Below, one piece after another: positions 1-8,017 of a DNA stretch of 57,112 bases. Location of the stretch: IMG/VR virus record IMGVR_UViG_3300005519_000204, positions 1 to 57,112 of that record; one strand, given 5' to 3'. The stretch is from a virus. The notes below the pieces were generated by a model that had not been told where the DNA came from, did no database searches, and saw only the letters and a list, made by a program, of their open reading frames with translations. The stretch's first letter is position 1, and the number at the start of each line of letters is the position of its first letter. Both the position numbers and the translations under genes were made by a program.

Positions 1-36
1 CGGAATAAACCAAAACAGAAACATTGGAAAATTCAG

Positions 37-456
37 ATGGGAACAGCATTCTTTTCCTTTCTAGGCGTGATCTTAGGCGCAACTCTCCAGTACTATTTTT
101 CTCGCCACTTAGATGGGCTGCGCGTGCATCGAGAGGCTAGAACCAAGGCGTACACTGACTATTTACATTGCGTTAGCGAGCACGCCAATCCCGATCAAAT
201 GAGGTCGAGTGATGATCACGAACTTGGCGCACGGACGGCGGATGCAAAATGCAGAATTTGCCTGTATGGATCGCCTGAAGCAATCGCCGCATTTGCGCAT
301 TTTGAGCGACTCGGAGCAACGATGAGGAACCAAGGACAGCAAGCCGCTTTCACACAAATGGTTGCTGTAATGCGTAACGACTCCACAATCTCATCAAACG
401 TCGCAATAGTCGATTTACAGACGATTCTCCTCGGTGTTGATCGTAGCACTGCGTAA
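37..456 (+). CDS. Small membrane-anchored protein, unknown function
   Basis: A 139-residue protein with one N-terminal hydrophobic segment (about residues 3-20), then a basic stretch and a mostly helical soluble domain. It has the same layout as the frameshifted gene just downstream: membrane segment, a basic run with an aromatic 'Y-x-D/DFV' helix, a middle 'LYGSPEAI..F'-like element and a C-terminal 'MRND' element. The two are probably diverged paralogues. The pair lies outside portal gene Q and is transcribed towards it, which is a common place for lysogenic-conversion genes in P2-like prophages. I do not recognise the family and propose no function. The gene is clearly poorer in GC than the phage late genes. 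Confidence 0.6.
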   Translation: MGTAFFSFLGVILGATLQYYFSRHLDGLRVHREARTKAYTDYLHCVSEHANPDQMRSSDDHELGARTADAKCRICLYGSPEAIAAFAHFERLGATMRNQGQQAAFTQMVAVMRNDSTISSNVAIVDLQTILLGVDRSTA

Positions 457-509
457 CTCACCCGCCCAACCTAAATTCTTACTTCGAAAAACCCGAGGGA
501 GCAGCGACA

Positions 510-972
510 ATGGCAGCCGACATTGCGACGGCCGTAATTACGGCCTCTGGAGCAGTTGCACTGACAGCGGCAACCTACTTTTTTACAAAATTACGCGAGC
601 GCGAATCGGAACTTCGGAAAGAAAAGCTTGAACATTACAAGGATTTCGTCCGAAGTATCAGCGGCATCGTAGAAGGCGATGAGACTCCAACGGGACATCA
701 AACTTTTACCATAACAAGCAACAACCTAAATCTCATTGCCCCGCAACGTGTCATCAAAGCACTGCAAGCGTATCGGGAAGAGATAAGCATAAAAAAACAA
801 GCAGCGAAGTCCAGACCGCCATGATCAGCTGCTAACCACTTTATTCCTGGAAATCCGAAAGGACTTGAACATAAATCCCAAAGATAATGCAGCTACTTCA
901 CGATTTGTTCTATGGACCTCCGGACATCCTCGGCCAGCCGCTCCTCCTAGCGAAGAAAAAATATCAACTTAA
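510..972 (+). pseudogene. Frameshifted paralogue of the upstream small membrane protein
   Basis: The open frame from 510 runs to a stop at 822-824 (104 residues): an N-terminal membrane segment, then a charged helix. A run of seven A (791-797) precedes the stop. Reading on in the frame that would follow a six-A run gives about 58 further residues, to a TAA at 970-972. This tail contains 'HDQLL' and 'LEIRKDL', a natural C-terminal continuation that resembles the 'AVMRND' element of the upstream gene. The simplest reading is a one-base homopolymer expansion, whether a real mutation, slippage at the A-tract or an assembly error. I annotate the whole stretch as a disrupted gene. Its function is unknown. 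Confidence 0.55.
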
Positions 973-1000
973 ACCCAAGCTCACATTTACAAAGCCATAG

Positions 1001-1030
1001 AAAAATCAGCTATGCATGCGAGGCATAGCT
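1001..1030 (-). terminator. Rho-independent terminator of the P-Q operon
   Basis: On the minus strand an 8-bp stem (AGCTATGC / GCATAGCT, 1008-1030) is followed by GATTTTTC. The stop codon of Q (1006-1008) lies at the base of the stem. It ends the leftward P-Q transcript and faces the convergent small-gene pair. Confidence 0.7.
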
Positions 1031-2022
1031 CTAAATTTAAACGCATCGATACCAAGCGAAGCATTAAGCCCCATCATTTTCAGCTTAATTGGTTCAACCT
1101 CATTTTCCATAAATACTTGCTTGGCTTTCCCCACATCACCAAACCCACCAGCATTCACTGGGATCATGCCAAGCAGCTGCGGTGGCACGCGATGCGCTGC
1201 GAGGATATCGTCCCGACTGGTGTTCTTGATCGACGCAAAATCATCCTTCGCCGCCACTTCGCTGATCGGGATGAGCTGCAACCCGTCCTTCTTGCCGTTC
1301 GGCGCATACATAAACAGGTTCCGAAAATTCCCCGGCCCCTTCGAGGCTTTCAGCGCTTCGCGCAACGCATCGATATCGGCCGACTGCTGTGCCGTATCCG
1401 TCATGTACAAAATGAAGCCGGCATGTGATCCGTTGTCGTAGTACTTGCGACGAAACAACGTCGCTGACTTGTTGAGCTGCGCCGAATGCAACGCGCTCAG
1501 GTATTCCGGCACACCGTAGATTTCCTGGCTCACATCCGGCGCGAGAAGCTGACACACCGGATTCTCAAACTGGAACGCCTCGCCGCTGTACGGTACAAAC
1601 CAGCACCGCTCATCCTTCACCCCGACGCGTGTAAACAAGGCCGGCGAGCGCTTCAGTTGCAAGAGCCGCCCGGACATCGCCGTGATCCGTTCCAGGTACG
1701 CATGCGCAAACACCAGATAGTCCGTGGCGAAGGCCTCGAAGTCGGCCACCGACAGGTATTTCGTCGGCACGAACGACGACACCAGCAGGTTGCGCTTGAT
1801 GAAGATCGCCGACGAGTGATGCGGCGCCACGCGCATCATGTTGGCCAGGCCCAGCGGGCTGATGGGTGGCTCGTACCATCGACCGTTGTTCCACACCTGC
1901 ACGTAGTCGAGCAGTGAGGCACGGTCGATCGGCTCCGGTTCGCCAAAGGTGAAGGCGTGCGCCTTTGCTGTCGGTGACGTTGCTTGGCTGCCCTGTTGCC
2001 GTCTTTGTTTGCGCTTGCTCAT
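1006..2022 (-). CDS. Q: Portal protein (P2 gpQ-like)
   Basis: A 338-residue phage portal of the P2 gpQ/PBSX family, close to the P2 length. It forms the dodecameric ring at the capsid vertex through which DNA enters and leaves, and to which the head-completion protein and tail attach. Family features include the N-terminal 'EPIDRASLLDY' stretch, the 'YEPPISPLGLA' segment, the 'FRRKYYDNGSH' motif and the C-terminal 'LAAHRVPPQLLG' motif that is diagnostic of phage portals. It follows the terminase ATPase gene with a 4-base overlap (ATGA), so the two are probably translationally coupled. The operon ends in a terminator that overlaps the stop codon. Confidence 0.93.
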   Translation of the reverse strand: MSKRKQRRQQGSQATSPTAKAHAFTFGEPEPIDRASLLDYVQVWNNGRWYEPPISPLGLANMMRVAPHHSSAIFIKRNLLVSSFVPTKYLSVADFEAFATDYLVFAHAYLERITAMSGRLLQLKRSPALFTRVGVKDERCWFVPYSGEAFQFENPVCQLLAPDVSQEIYGVPEYLSALHSAQLNKSATLFRRKYYDNGSHAGFILYMTDTAQQSADIDALREALKASKGPGNFRNLFMYAPNGKKDGLQLIPISEVAAKDDFASIKNTSRDDILAAHRVPPQLLGMIPVNAGGFGDVGKAKQVFMENEVEPIKLKMMGLNASLGIDAFKFRAMPRMHS

Positions 2023-3788
2023 CCGTAGATCTCCATAAAGCTCTGGCTGTGGGCCGCACGCCCTTCCAGCGGTTCATAAATCAGGGAATGCATCACCGAC
2101 CAGGCAAGATCCGCGTGGCCAACGTCGGCCGAGCGGCTGGCGTCATAGGTGACGTGCCGCCCGCTGGGCGTGAGGGTTTTGCGGATGGCCATGAACGCGG
2201 CGGCGAGGTCGGTCCAGCCGGCGTCCCATTCCAGGCGTCCCTTGCCCATCACGTCCTGCGCCTTCATCACCATCAGCGCCTTGGATTCGGGTGAGTACTG
2301 GATCGCGCGCGCCATCGGGAAAAATTGCTTCACCAACTGATACACGCCGGTGCCCATCCCAGTGGTGTCGATGGCGATGTCGGCGACGTGGTAGAGATCG
2401 CACAGGCGTTTAATGTTGCCGGCCTGCGCATCGAAGTCTTGGCCTGGCCACTGGTGCTTCTCCACCACCCGAAACAGGTCGCGCTGCGCCGTGGGCAGCG
2501 CGTTCACCGTGCACCCCGAGGGATCGCCACCGCTGGTCCCCTTGGAGGGATCGAAGCCAATCGACACTGGCGTATCGCCGAGCGGGCGCGGCGCAAAGGG
2601 ACGCACGTCGTCCCACACCTCCCAGCTATCGACCATGCAGCGCCGCACCAGGGCAAACGGAAACACCGACGCCGAGTCGTCAATGAATTCGCACATCAGG
2701 AGCTGCTGGAATTCCTCGGCACTGTATTCCAGGCGTAATTGGTCGATGTCGAACAAGTTGCAGCCGCCGGCCATCGCATCCAGCACGGTGACGATCTGCC
2801 GCCACTGCCCGTCCGCACACGCCAGACCATTCACCAAACCCGCATGACTGATGTCGAGTTCGATGCGATCGGCTTTCGCCCTACCCTTGTTGAACAGCGC
2901 CCCCGACCAGAAGGGGTACGCGTCATGGCTCAACGCGGAGGGCGTGGAGAAATACGTCTGCCGCCACTTCTTGTGGATGGCCATGCCCGAAGCAACTTTG
3001 CGCAGCGTCTGGAAGCCGTACACCCAGAAGTATTCGTCGAAGTAGAGATTGCCGTGGTAGCTCTGCGCGGTGCGCGCGTTCGTGCCGAGGAAATACAGCG
3101 ACGCATCGTTGGGCAGGATGATCGGATCGCCCTTGAGCTCGATCTCGGCCGCCTCCTTCGCAAACTGCGTGAGGTACTGCCGGAATACATCGGCCTGCGC
3201 GCGGCTGGCCGACAGGAAAATCTGATTGCGATCTGTGACGATCGCATCGTCCAGCGCCTCGCGCGCGAAATACCAGGTCGCACCGATCTGGCGCGATTTC
3301 AGGATGTTGCGGATGCGCTGCGCAAGCCCGGCTTCGTGCCACTGGCGCTGATACGCGAACAACGAATCCATGAAGGCTTCATGTAGCCGCGTCGCCTGCT
3401 CGGGGCTGTAGTCGTTCTTGAGCGGCTTCTTTTTCGGACCGGCGTTGCGGTGGGCCACCTTTGGGTTGAGGTGGCCTTCATGACCGCCCGGCGCTTCGTA
3501 GCGATGCACGCGCGCGATCTGCGCGACCTGGCGCATCAAAAGATCGATCTCCTTGAAGTCGTGCGCGTCCTTGTGATCCTTCGCAATCAACTGGCAGAGG
3601 CGTGCTTCCAGCACCGCATCCACGCGATCGATCGGTTTCGCACCGGCCCAGCCGTCGCGCTGCTTCCAGGATTCCACCGTCGAGCGCGCCTGGCTGATGT
3701 ACTCGGCGATCGCCGTCACGCTCCAGCCTTGGAAATACAGGCTGCGGGCAACGGTGCGCGGATCGGTGGCGACGGCAGGCATGAGCAT
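2019..3788 (-). CDS. P: Terminase large subunit, ATPase (P2 gpP-like)
   Basis: A 589-residue packaging ATPase/nuclease. Residues about 20-46 form a helix-turn-helix ('GWSVTAIAEYISQARSTVES'). A Walker A-like 'LKSRQIGATWYFA' lies at about 163-175 and a Walker B 'LYFDEYF' at about 248-254. The C-terminal half carries acidic residues of an RNase-H-like nuclease ('GFDPSKGTSGGD', about 411-422; 'DIAIDTTGMG'). It works with small subunit M and portal Q to cut and package DNA into procapsids. It is transcribed away from O, and the shared intergenic region holds the late-promoter dyad. The length fits P2 P (about 590). Confidence 0.94.
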   Translation of the reverse strand: MLMPAVATDPRTVARSLYFQGWSVTAIAEYISQARSTVESWKQRDGWAGAKPIDRVDAVLEARLCQLIAKDHKDAHDFKEIDLLMRQVAQIARVHRYEAPGGHEGHLNPKVAHRNAGPKKKPLKNDYSPEQATRLHEAFMDSLFAYQRQWHEAGLAQRIRNILKSRQIGATWYFAREALDDAIVTDRNQIFLSASRAQADVFRQYLTQFAKEAAEIELKGDPIILPNDASLYFLGTNARTAQSYHGNLYFDEYFWVYGFQTLRKVASGMAIHKKWRQTYFSTPSALSHDAYPFWSGALFNKGRAKADRIELDISHAGLVNGLACADGQWRQIVTVLDAMAGGCNLFDIDQLRLEYSAEEFQQLLMCEFIDDSASVFPFALVRRCMVDSWEVWDDVRPFAPRPLGDTPVSIGFDPSKGTSGGDPSGCTVNALPTAQRDLFRVVEKHQWPGQDFDAQAGNIKRLCDLYHVADIAIDTTGMGTGVYQLVKQFFPMARAIQYSPESKALMVMKAQDVMGKGRLEWDAGWTDLAAAFMAIRKTLTPSGRHVTYDASRSADVGHADLAWSVMHSLIYEPLEGRAAHSQSFMEIYG

Positions 3789-3833
3789 GGCCGACAGCGT
3801 AGGGACGCCCGTGCGTGCACTGGGCCGCGCGTT

Positions 3834-3857
3834 GTTCTTATGCGTGAGGTACAGAAC
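3834..3857. promoter_or_regulatory. Candidate Ogr-type late activator site, P/O divergent promoters
   Basis: A perfect dyad, GTTCT-N14-AGAAC, lies in the 147-bp gap between P and O. Its centre is 57 bp upstream of the P start and about 90 bp upstream of the O start. An identical dyad precedes V. P2 late promoters are bound by Ogr at a TGT-N12-ACA dyad centred near -55. I infer that this symmetric site serves both divergent late operons in this phage. Confidence 0.55.
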
Positions 3858-3935
3858 CGCGCCGCGTTGCCGCTGCGTGCGGCGCTATCGATGCTGGCGA
3901 CCTATTCCCGCCCCCACGTCACCGAGGCTCGTTGC

Positions 3936-4751
3936 ATGGCCAAGAAATCCAAGAAGTTCCGCATTGCGACCGAAGGCGCCACGGTCGACGGCCGCACCAT
4001 TCAGCGCGAATGGATCGCGCAGATGGCCGAGCACTACGACCCGGCCAAGTACCGCGCCACGATCAACCTCGAACACATCCGTGGCGTGCTGCCCGATGGC
4101 CCGTTCCGCAACTACGGCTTTGTGGATGCGCTCTCTCAGTCGCAGAACGCCGAGGGCAAGCTGGAACTGTTCGCCGAAATCACCCCCACCGATGACCTGG
4201 TCGCGATGACCAAGCGCGGGCAGAAAGTCTTCAGTTCCATCGAAGTGAACCCGAAGTTCGCCGATACCGGCAAGGCATACCTGGTGGGCCTGGCCGTTAC
4301 CGACAACCCGGCCAGCCTCGGTACCGAGATGCTGCAGTTCGCCGCCTCCAACCCGGACGCCAATCCGTTCGCCGCACGCAAGCTGCATCCGGACAACCAT
4401 TTCTCCGCCGCCGTCGAAACGGTGATCGAGTTTGTGGACGAACCCGAAGCCAAGTCGGGCGTGCTCGCGAAGATCCGCGAGCTGTTCGCACGCAAGAGCG
4501 TGAGTGACGAGGCGCGTTTCTCGGACATCGAAGCCGCGCTGGAAGAAGTCGCCGAACACGGCGAAGCACAGAGCGCGCAGACCGCACGTCAGTTCGAGCA
4601 GGTGGATACCGAGATCAAGGCGCGTAGTCAGCAGCTCGCGGACATAACGACGCGCCTCGCGGCACTGGAGCAGGCGTTCAACACCACGCCCGCCTCGACG
4701 GCCACGCGCCCGCTCGCCACCGGCACCGACGACGCGCTCACCGACTTCTAA
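3936..4751 (+). CDS. O: Capsid scaffolding protein / prohead protease (P2 gpO-like)
   Basis: A 271-residue protein. The frame is open from further upstream, but homology starts at the ATG at 3936 ('MAKKSKKFRIATEGATVDG'). The N-terminal half is the serine-type maturation protease: Asp18, His47 and Ser100/Ser101 in 'VFSSIEVNP' line up with the catalytic residues reported for P2 gpO. The C-terminal half (about 170-271) is an extended, charged helix that serves as internal scaffold for capsid assembly. It is the first gene of the rightward head operon O-N-M-L and is transcribed divergently from P. Confidence 0.92.
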   Translation: MAKKSKKFRIATEGATVDGRTIQREWIAQMAEHYDPAKYRATINLEHIRGVLPDGPFRNYGFVDALSQSQNAEGKLELFAEITPTDDLVAMTKRGQKVFSSIEVNPKFADTGKAYLVGLAVTDNPASLGTEMLQFAASNPDANPFAARKLHPDNHFSAAVETVIEFVDEPEAKSGVLAKIRELFARKSVSDEARFSDIEAALEEVAEHGEAQSAQTARQFEQVDTEIKARSQQLADITTRLAALEQAFNTTPASTATRPLATGTDDALTDF

Positions 4752-4793
4752 GCCCCACGCGTCTCGCCTTCCCCGCTTCCCACAAGGACACCC

Positions 4794-5831
4794 ATGAAGA
4801 ACGACACCCGCGTCAAGTTCCATGCCCTCGCCACCCAGGTGGCCAAGCTCAATGGCGTGGCCAGCGCGTCGGAGAAATTCGACGTCCAGCCGTCCGTGCA
4901 GCAGACGATGGAAAACCGCATCCAGGAGTCGAGCGACTACCTGGCGATGGTCAACGTGCACCCCGTCACCGAAAAGAGTGGCGAGAAGCTGCATCTGGGC
5001 GTCTCCGGTCCGGTCGCGAGCCGCACCAAGACCTCCGACAACAAGAAGCGCACGCCGCGCTATCTGGGCGACATGGATGCACAGCCCTACACCTGTTACC
5101 AGACCAACTTCGACACCTCCTTCCCCTACGCCACGCTCGATGCGTGGGCAAAGTTCCCGGATTTTCAGACGCGCCTCTCCACCATGCTGGTCAAGCAGCA
5201 GGCGCTGGATCGCTTGATGATCGGCTGGAATGGCACCAGCGTGGCCGACGACACCGACATCGGCAAGAACCCGCTGCTGCAAGACGTCAACAAGGGCTGG
5301 CTGCAAATCCTGCGCGAGCAAGCTCCGGCGCAGGTGATGAGCGAGGCCAAGGCGGGCAGCAAGCAGGTGCGTGTCGGCCCCGGTGGCGACTACGAAAACC
5401 TCGACGCCCTGGTCTACGACGCGCTCCTCCTGTTGGCGCCGTGGTTCCAGGAAGACACGGGCCTTCGCGTCCACGTGGGCCGCAAGCTGATGCACGACAA
5501 GTACTTCCCGAAGATCAACCAGACGCAGCGCGCGACCGATGAGCTGGCCACGCAAATCCTGGTGAGCCAGAAGACCATGGGCGGCCTGCAGGGCTTGGGT
5601 CTTCCCTATTTTCCCGGCGACAAGCTCCTGATCACCCGCCCGGACAATCTCTCGATCTACTACCAGGCCGGTGCACGCCGCCGCCTGCTGCGTGATGAGC
5701 CCGACTACGACCGTGTGGCCGATTACCAGTCGAGCAACGACGCGTATGTGGTCGAACGCCTGCAGGGCGCGGTACTGATCGAGAACATCGTACTCGGCAA
5801 CTGGTCGACCACGCCTGGCGGTGCGCTGTAG
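4794..5831 (+). CDS. N: Major capsid protein (P2 gpN-like)
   Basis: A 345-residue major capsid protein of the P2 gpN family (HK97 fold), near the usual length of about 340-357. The N-terminal segment 'MKNDTRVKFHALATQVAKLN' is characteristic and is expected to be cleaved by the O protease during prohead maturation. The central 'YTCYQTNFDTSFPYATLDAW' and C-terminal 'NLSIYYQAGARRRLLRDEP' are family hallmarks. A Shine-Dalgarno-like AAGGA lies just upstream (about 4784-4788). The gene sits between scaffold O and terminase small subunit M, with a 2-base gap to M. Confidence 0.95.
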   Translation: MKNDTRVKFHALATQVAKLNGVASASEKFDVQPSVQQTMENRIQESSDYLAMVNVHPVTEKSGEKLHLGVSGPVASRTKTSDNKKRTPRYLGDMDAQPYTCYQTNFDTSFPYATLDAWAKFPDFQTRLSTMLVKQQALDRLMIGWNGTSVADDTDIGKNPLLQDVNKGWLQILREQAPAQVMSEAKAGSKQVRVGPGGDYENLDALVYDALLLLAPWFQEDTGLRVHVGRKLMHDKYFPKINQTQRATDELATQILVSQKTMGGLQGLGLPYFPGDKLLITRPDNLSIYYQAGARRRLLRDEPDYDRVADYQSSNDAYVVERLQGAVLIENIVLGNWSTTPGGAL

Positions 5832-5833
5832 CC

Positions 5834-6544
5834 ATGACGCTCTCTCCCGCCCAAGCGCACCTGATGCGTGTGGAAGCGGCCCGGGCGACCGCGCAGGCGG
5901 CGCCCGGTGCGGTGGTGGACGACGCCACCTCCCGCGCGCATCGCCTGATGCGTGCCAAGCTCGATGCCGACCGTCGCCGGTTGCACCAGGTGCAGTCGGT
6001 CGAACGCAAGATTGCGATCAAGCGCGAGATCCTCGATGACTACGCCGACTACGTCGCCGGCGTGCTCGCCAGCGGTCAGGGCGTGCAGGACGACGTGCTC
6101 GGCTATGTGCTGACCTGGCGCATCGACATCGGCGATTACGCCGGGGCACTTGATGTCGCGCGCTACGTGCTCGACCACAACCTCTCGCTCCCCGATCGCT
6201 TCGAGCGCACGCCGGCCACGCTCATTGCGGAAGAGCCGGCGGTGCAAGCGTTGAAGGCCTACGATGCCGGCAAGCCGTTTGACGTCGACGTGCTGGAAAC
6301 CATCCTGGCGCTCACCGCGGCGCGCGACATGCCCGACCAGGTACGCGCCAAGTTGCACTTTGCCATCGGGCGACACCAGGCCGAGCACGTCCCGCAACGC
6401 GCATTGGTCCACCTGCGCCGTGCGGTGGAGTTGCACGACAAGGTCGGTGCAAAAAAAGACATCGAGCAGGTGGAGCGCCGACTGCGTCAACTGGACTCCG
6501 GCCCGTCGGCCGGCCACCCCTCGCCGCGTTCGCGCGGCCCCTGA
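5834..6544 (+). CDS. M: Terminase small subunit / endonuclease (P2 gpM-like)
   Basis: A 236-residue protein that recognises and nicks the cos site in concert with ATPase P. The N-terminal 'MTLSPAQAHLMRVEAARATA' opening matches the P2 gpM family. The rest is helical, with 'YADYVAGVLASGQGVQDDVL' and a conserved 'RIDIGDYAGALDVARYVL' core. The C-terminus is a Ser/Pro/Arg-rich tail that may be disordered. It starts 2 bases after N, so translation is coupled. A strong terminator-like hairpin follows before L. Confidence 0.92.
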   Translation: MTLSPAQAHLMRVEAARATAQAAPGAVVDDATSRAHRLMRAKLDADRRRLHQVQSVERKIAIKREILDDYADYVAGVLASGQGVQDDVLGYVLTWRIDIGDYAGALDVARYVLDHNLSLPDRFERTPATLIAEEPAVQALKAYDAGKPFDVDVLETILALTAARDMPDQVRAKLHFAIGRHQAEHVPQRALVHLRRAVELHDKVGAKKDIEQVERRLRQLDSGPSAGHPSPRSRGP

Positions 6545-6560
6545 GCCTCCCCCCGGCGCC

Positions 6561-6628
6561 CCGGCGGCACGGGTGGTGAACTGCGCTTAGCGCTCCGTGA
6601 CCCACCCGTCCACCGCCGGATTTTTTTT
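6561..6628 (+). terminator. Strong terminator-like hairpin between M and L
   Basis: Two stacked stems, CCGGCGG / CCGCCGG and ACGGGTGG / CCACCCGT, enclose a third small hairpin (GCGC-TTA-GCGC) and are followed by eight T (6621-6628). The T-run merges directly into the ribosome binding site of L (GAAAGGACACCC). The position inside the head operon suggests attenuation, or a phage-carried terminator that late transcription must read through. Confidence 0.6.
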
Positions 6629-6640
6629 GAAAGGACACCC

Positions 6641-7117
6641 ATGGGCAGTGTGATCGCCAACGGCGGTACCGTTTCACCACCCTCGACCAGTGACGGCGTC
6701 ATCGCCAACGATGGCTTCTGGCCCGATGTGGATCTCGCCATGCTGCGCGCGTCCACCCGCCTGACCGGCAACGTCACCGCCGAGCGGCTGCGTGCGAGCA
6801 CGATCGAGGCGATCCTCGACGTCAATACGCAGCTCGCGACCTACAAGGCCGCGCGCATCGGCGAAGGTTGGGACAGCGCTGCGGATGTGGGCGACACGCT
6901 CGCCGGCGCGAGCGCCCTGGTGCATCGCTACCTGCGTGCCGTGGCCAGCACGGTGCAGGCCGATATCGCCGAGAAGTACCGCGACTGGGACAACACCCGT
7001 GCCGGCGACTATCGCGCCCAAGGTGAAGCCGACTCCGCCGACGATTTCCGGCGCAATGCGCGCTGGGCGGTGGCCGACATTCTCGGCCGGCCGCGCAACG
7101 TGGTGGAGCTGCTCTGA
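6641..7117 (+). CDS. L: Head completion/stabilisation protein (P2 gpL-like)
   Basis: A 158-residue protein of the P2 gpL family that binds the filled head at the portal and prepares it for tail joining. Its core, 'FWPDVDLAMLRASTRLTGNV' near the N-terminus and 'RDWDNTRAGDYRAQGEADSA' towards the C-terminus, is typical, and the length agrees (P2 L is 169). AAGGA lies 7 bases before the ATG. Its last base is shared with the X start (overlapping TGATG). Confidence 0.92.
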   Translation: MGSVIANGGTVSPPSTSDGVIANDGFWPDVDLAMLRASTRLTGNVTAERLRASTIEAILDVNTQLATYKAARIGEGWDSAADVGDTLAGASALVHRYLRAVASTVQADIAEKYRDWDNTRAGDYRAQGEADSADDFRRNARWAVADILGRPRNVVELL

Positions 7118-7332
7118 TGACGCAAACCGTCTACGCGCAGCAGAGCGACACGGTCGACGCGATCTGTTGGCGCGTGTTCGGCACCACCGCCGGTGTGGTC
7201 GAGACGGTCTACGACATGAACCGCGGCCTCGCCGCACTCGGTCCGGTGCTGCCGATGGGCACGCCGGTGGTGCTGCCCGACGCCCAGGACGTGGGCACGC
7301 GGGTGCTGTCCACGATCCAGCTATGGGATTGA
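7117..7332 (+). CDS. X: Tail protein X (P2 gpX-like, LysM-like)
   Basis: A 71-residue protein of the P2 tail X family, a LysM-like fold ('YAQQSDTVDAICWRVFG', then 'VETVYDMNRGLAALGPVLP' and 'GTPVVLPDAQ'). It is a small essential tail component, placed between head completion and lysis genes as in P2. The start overlaps the L stop by one base. Confidence 0.9.
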   Translation: MTQTVYAQQSDTVDAICWRVFGTTAGVVETVYDMNRGLAALGPVLPMGTPVVLPDAQDVGTRVLSTIQLWD

Positions 7333-7334
7333 CG

Positions 7335-7688
7335 ATGTCCGAACCCACGATTGCCACGCTGACCACGTCCACCGTGCTGGGCACCGCCACCGCCACCACC
7401 GCGCTTCTGCCCGGCGTCGATGGCAACGCGCTGGTCGGTGCGGTGGCGGGCGCCGCGCTCTTCGTCACCAGCTCACGCGACCTGCCCCTCGTTCGCCGCG
7501 TGATCTATCTCGTCATCAGCACGGTGGTCGGTTATCTCGCCGCACCGGAGGTGATCGCACACCTGCCGCTCACGAGCACGGCCATCGCCGCGTTCCTGGC
7601 CGGCGCGCTCGTGGTGACGCTCACCGTGCAACTGATCGAGCGCGCCAAGGCGTTCGACCTCGCCACCTTGTTTCGCAAAGGAGACTGA
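7335..7688 (+). CDS. Putative holin
   Basis: A 117-residue membrane protein beginning 2 bases after X, where P2 has holin Y. Three hydrophobic segments are visible: about residues 18-45 (Ala/Gly/Val-rich), 54-74 ('VIYLVISTVVGYLAAPEVIA') and 80-102 ('AIAAFLAGALVVTLTVQL'). The C-terminus is charged ('FRKGD'). This fits a class I-like phage holin that times lysis by permeabilising the inner membrane. The start ATG at 7335 is chosen over 7323, which lies inside X. Confidence 0.75.
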   Translation: MSEPTIATLTTSTVLGTATATTALLPGVDGNALVGAVAGAALFVTSSRDLPLVRRVIYLVISTVVGYLAAPEVIAHLPLTSTAIAAFLAGALVVTLTVQLIERAKAFDLATLFRKGD

Positions 7689-7690
7689 TC

Positions 7691-8017
7691 ATGTCGCTGC
7701 CGTTTGTTCCGGTCGGCCTCTGGCCGCTCGTGCAGTGCGTGGCCTGCACCGTCATCGTGGGGCGCTTGCTGACCTTTCGCCGCGGTGCTTCGCGCCATCG
7801 CCACGGGGTGGCGTGGATGGCCTGGCTCCTCATCGTGGCGTGCACCGCCACGGCGGTGAAGCTCGTGGTCGGTATTCGGCCACCCCCGGGACCACTGGAA
7901 GCCCTGCTCACTGCGGTGATCGCCATCCTCGTGCTGATCCATCGCGGCAACCTCGCGCATGTCGTGCGGGCGCCGCGGGCCTGGCTCGCACGGATTGGGC
8001 GGAGGGATACGCGATGA
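7691..8017 (+). CDS. Second holin-like small membrane protein
   Basis: A 108-residue protein with hydrophobic segments at about 8-28, 41-61 and 68-85 and a strongly basic C-terminus ('RAPRAWLARIGRRDTR'). It resembles the phage_holin_3-type proteins that often sit between the first holin and the endolysin in P2-like phages. It could be a second holin or an antiholin. It overlaps the endolysin start by 4 bases (ATGA), so the lysis genes are translationally coupled. Confidence 0.7.
   Translation: MSLPFVPVGLWPLVQCVACTVIVGRLLTFRRGASRHRHGVAWMAWLLIVACTATAVKLVVGIRPPPGPLEALLTAVIAILVLIHRGNLAHVVRAPRAWLARIGRRDTR

Noticed and set aside
3885-5555. A 556-residue minus-strand open frame across O and N
   Set aside because: It is antisense to two clear P2 genes, crosses their junction and has no recognisable domain.
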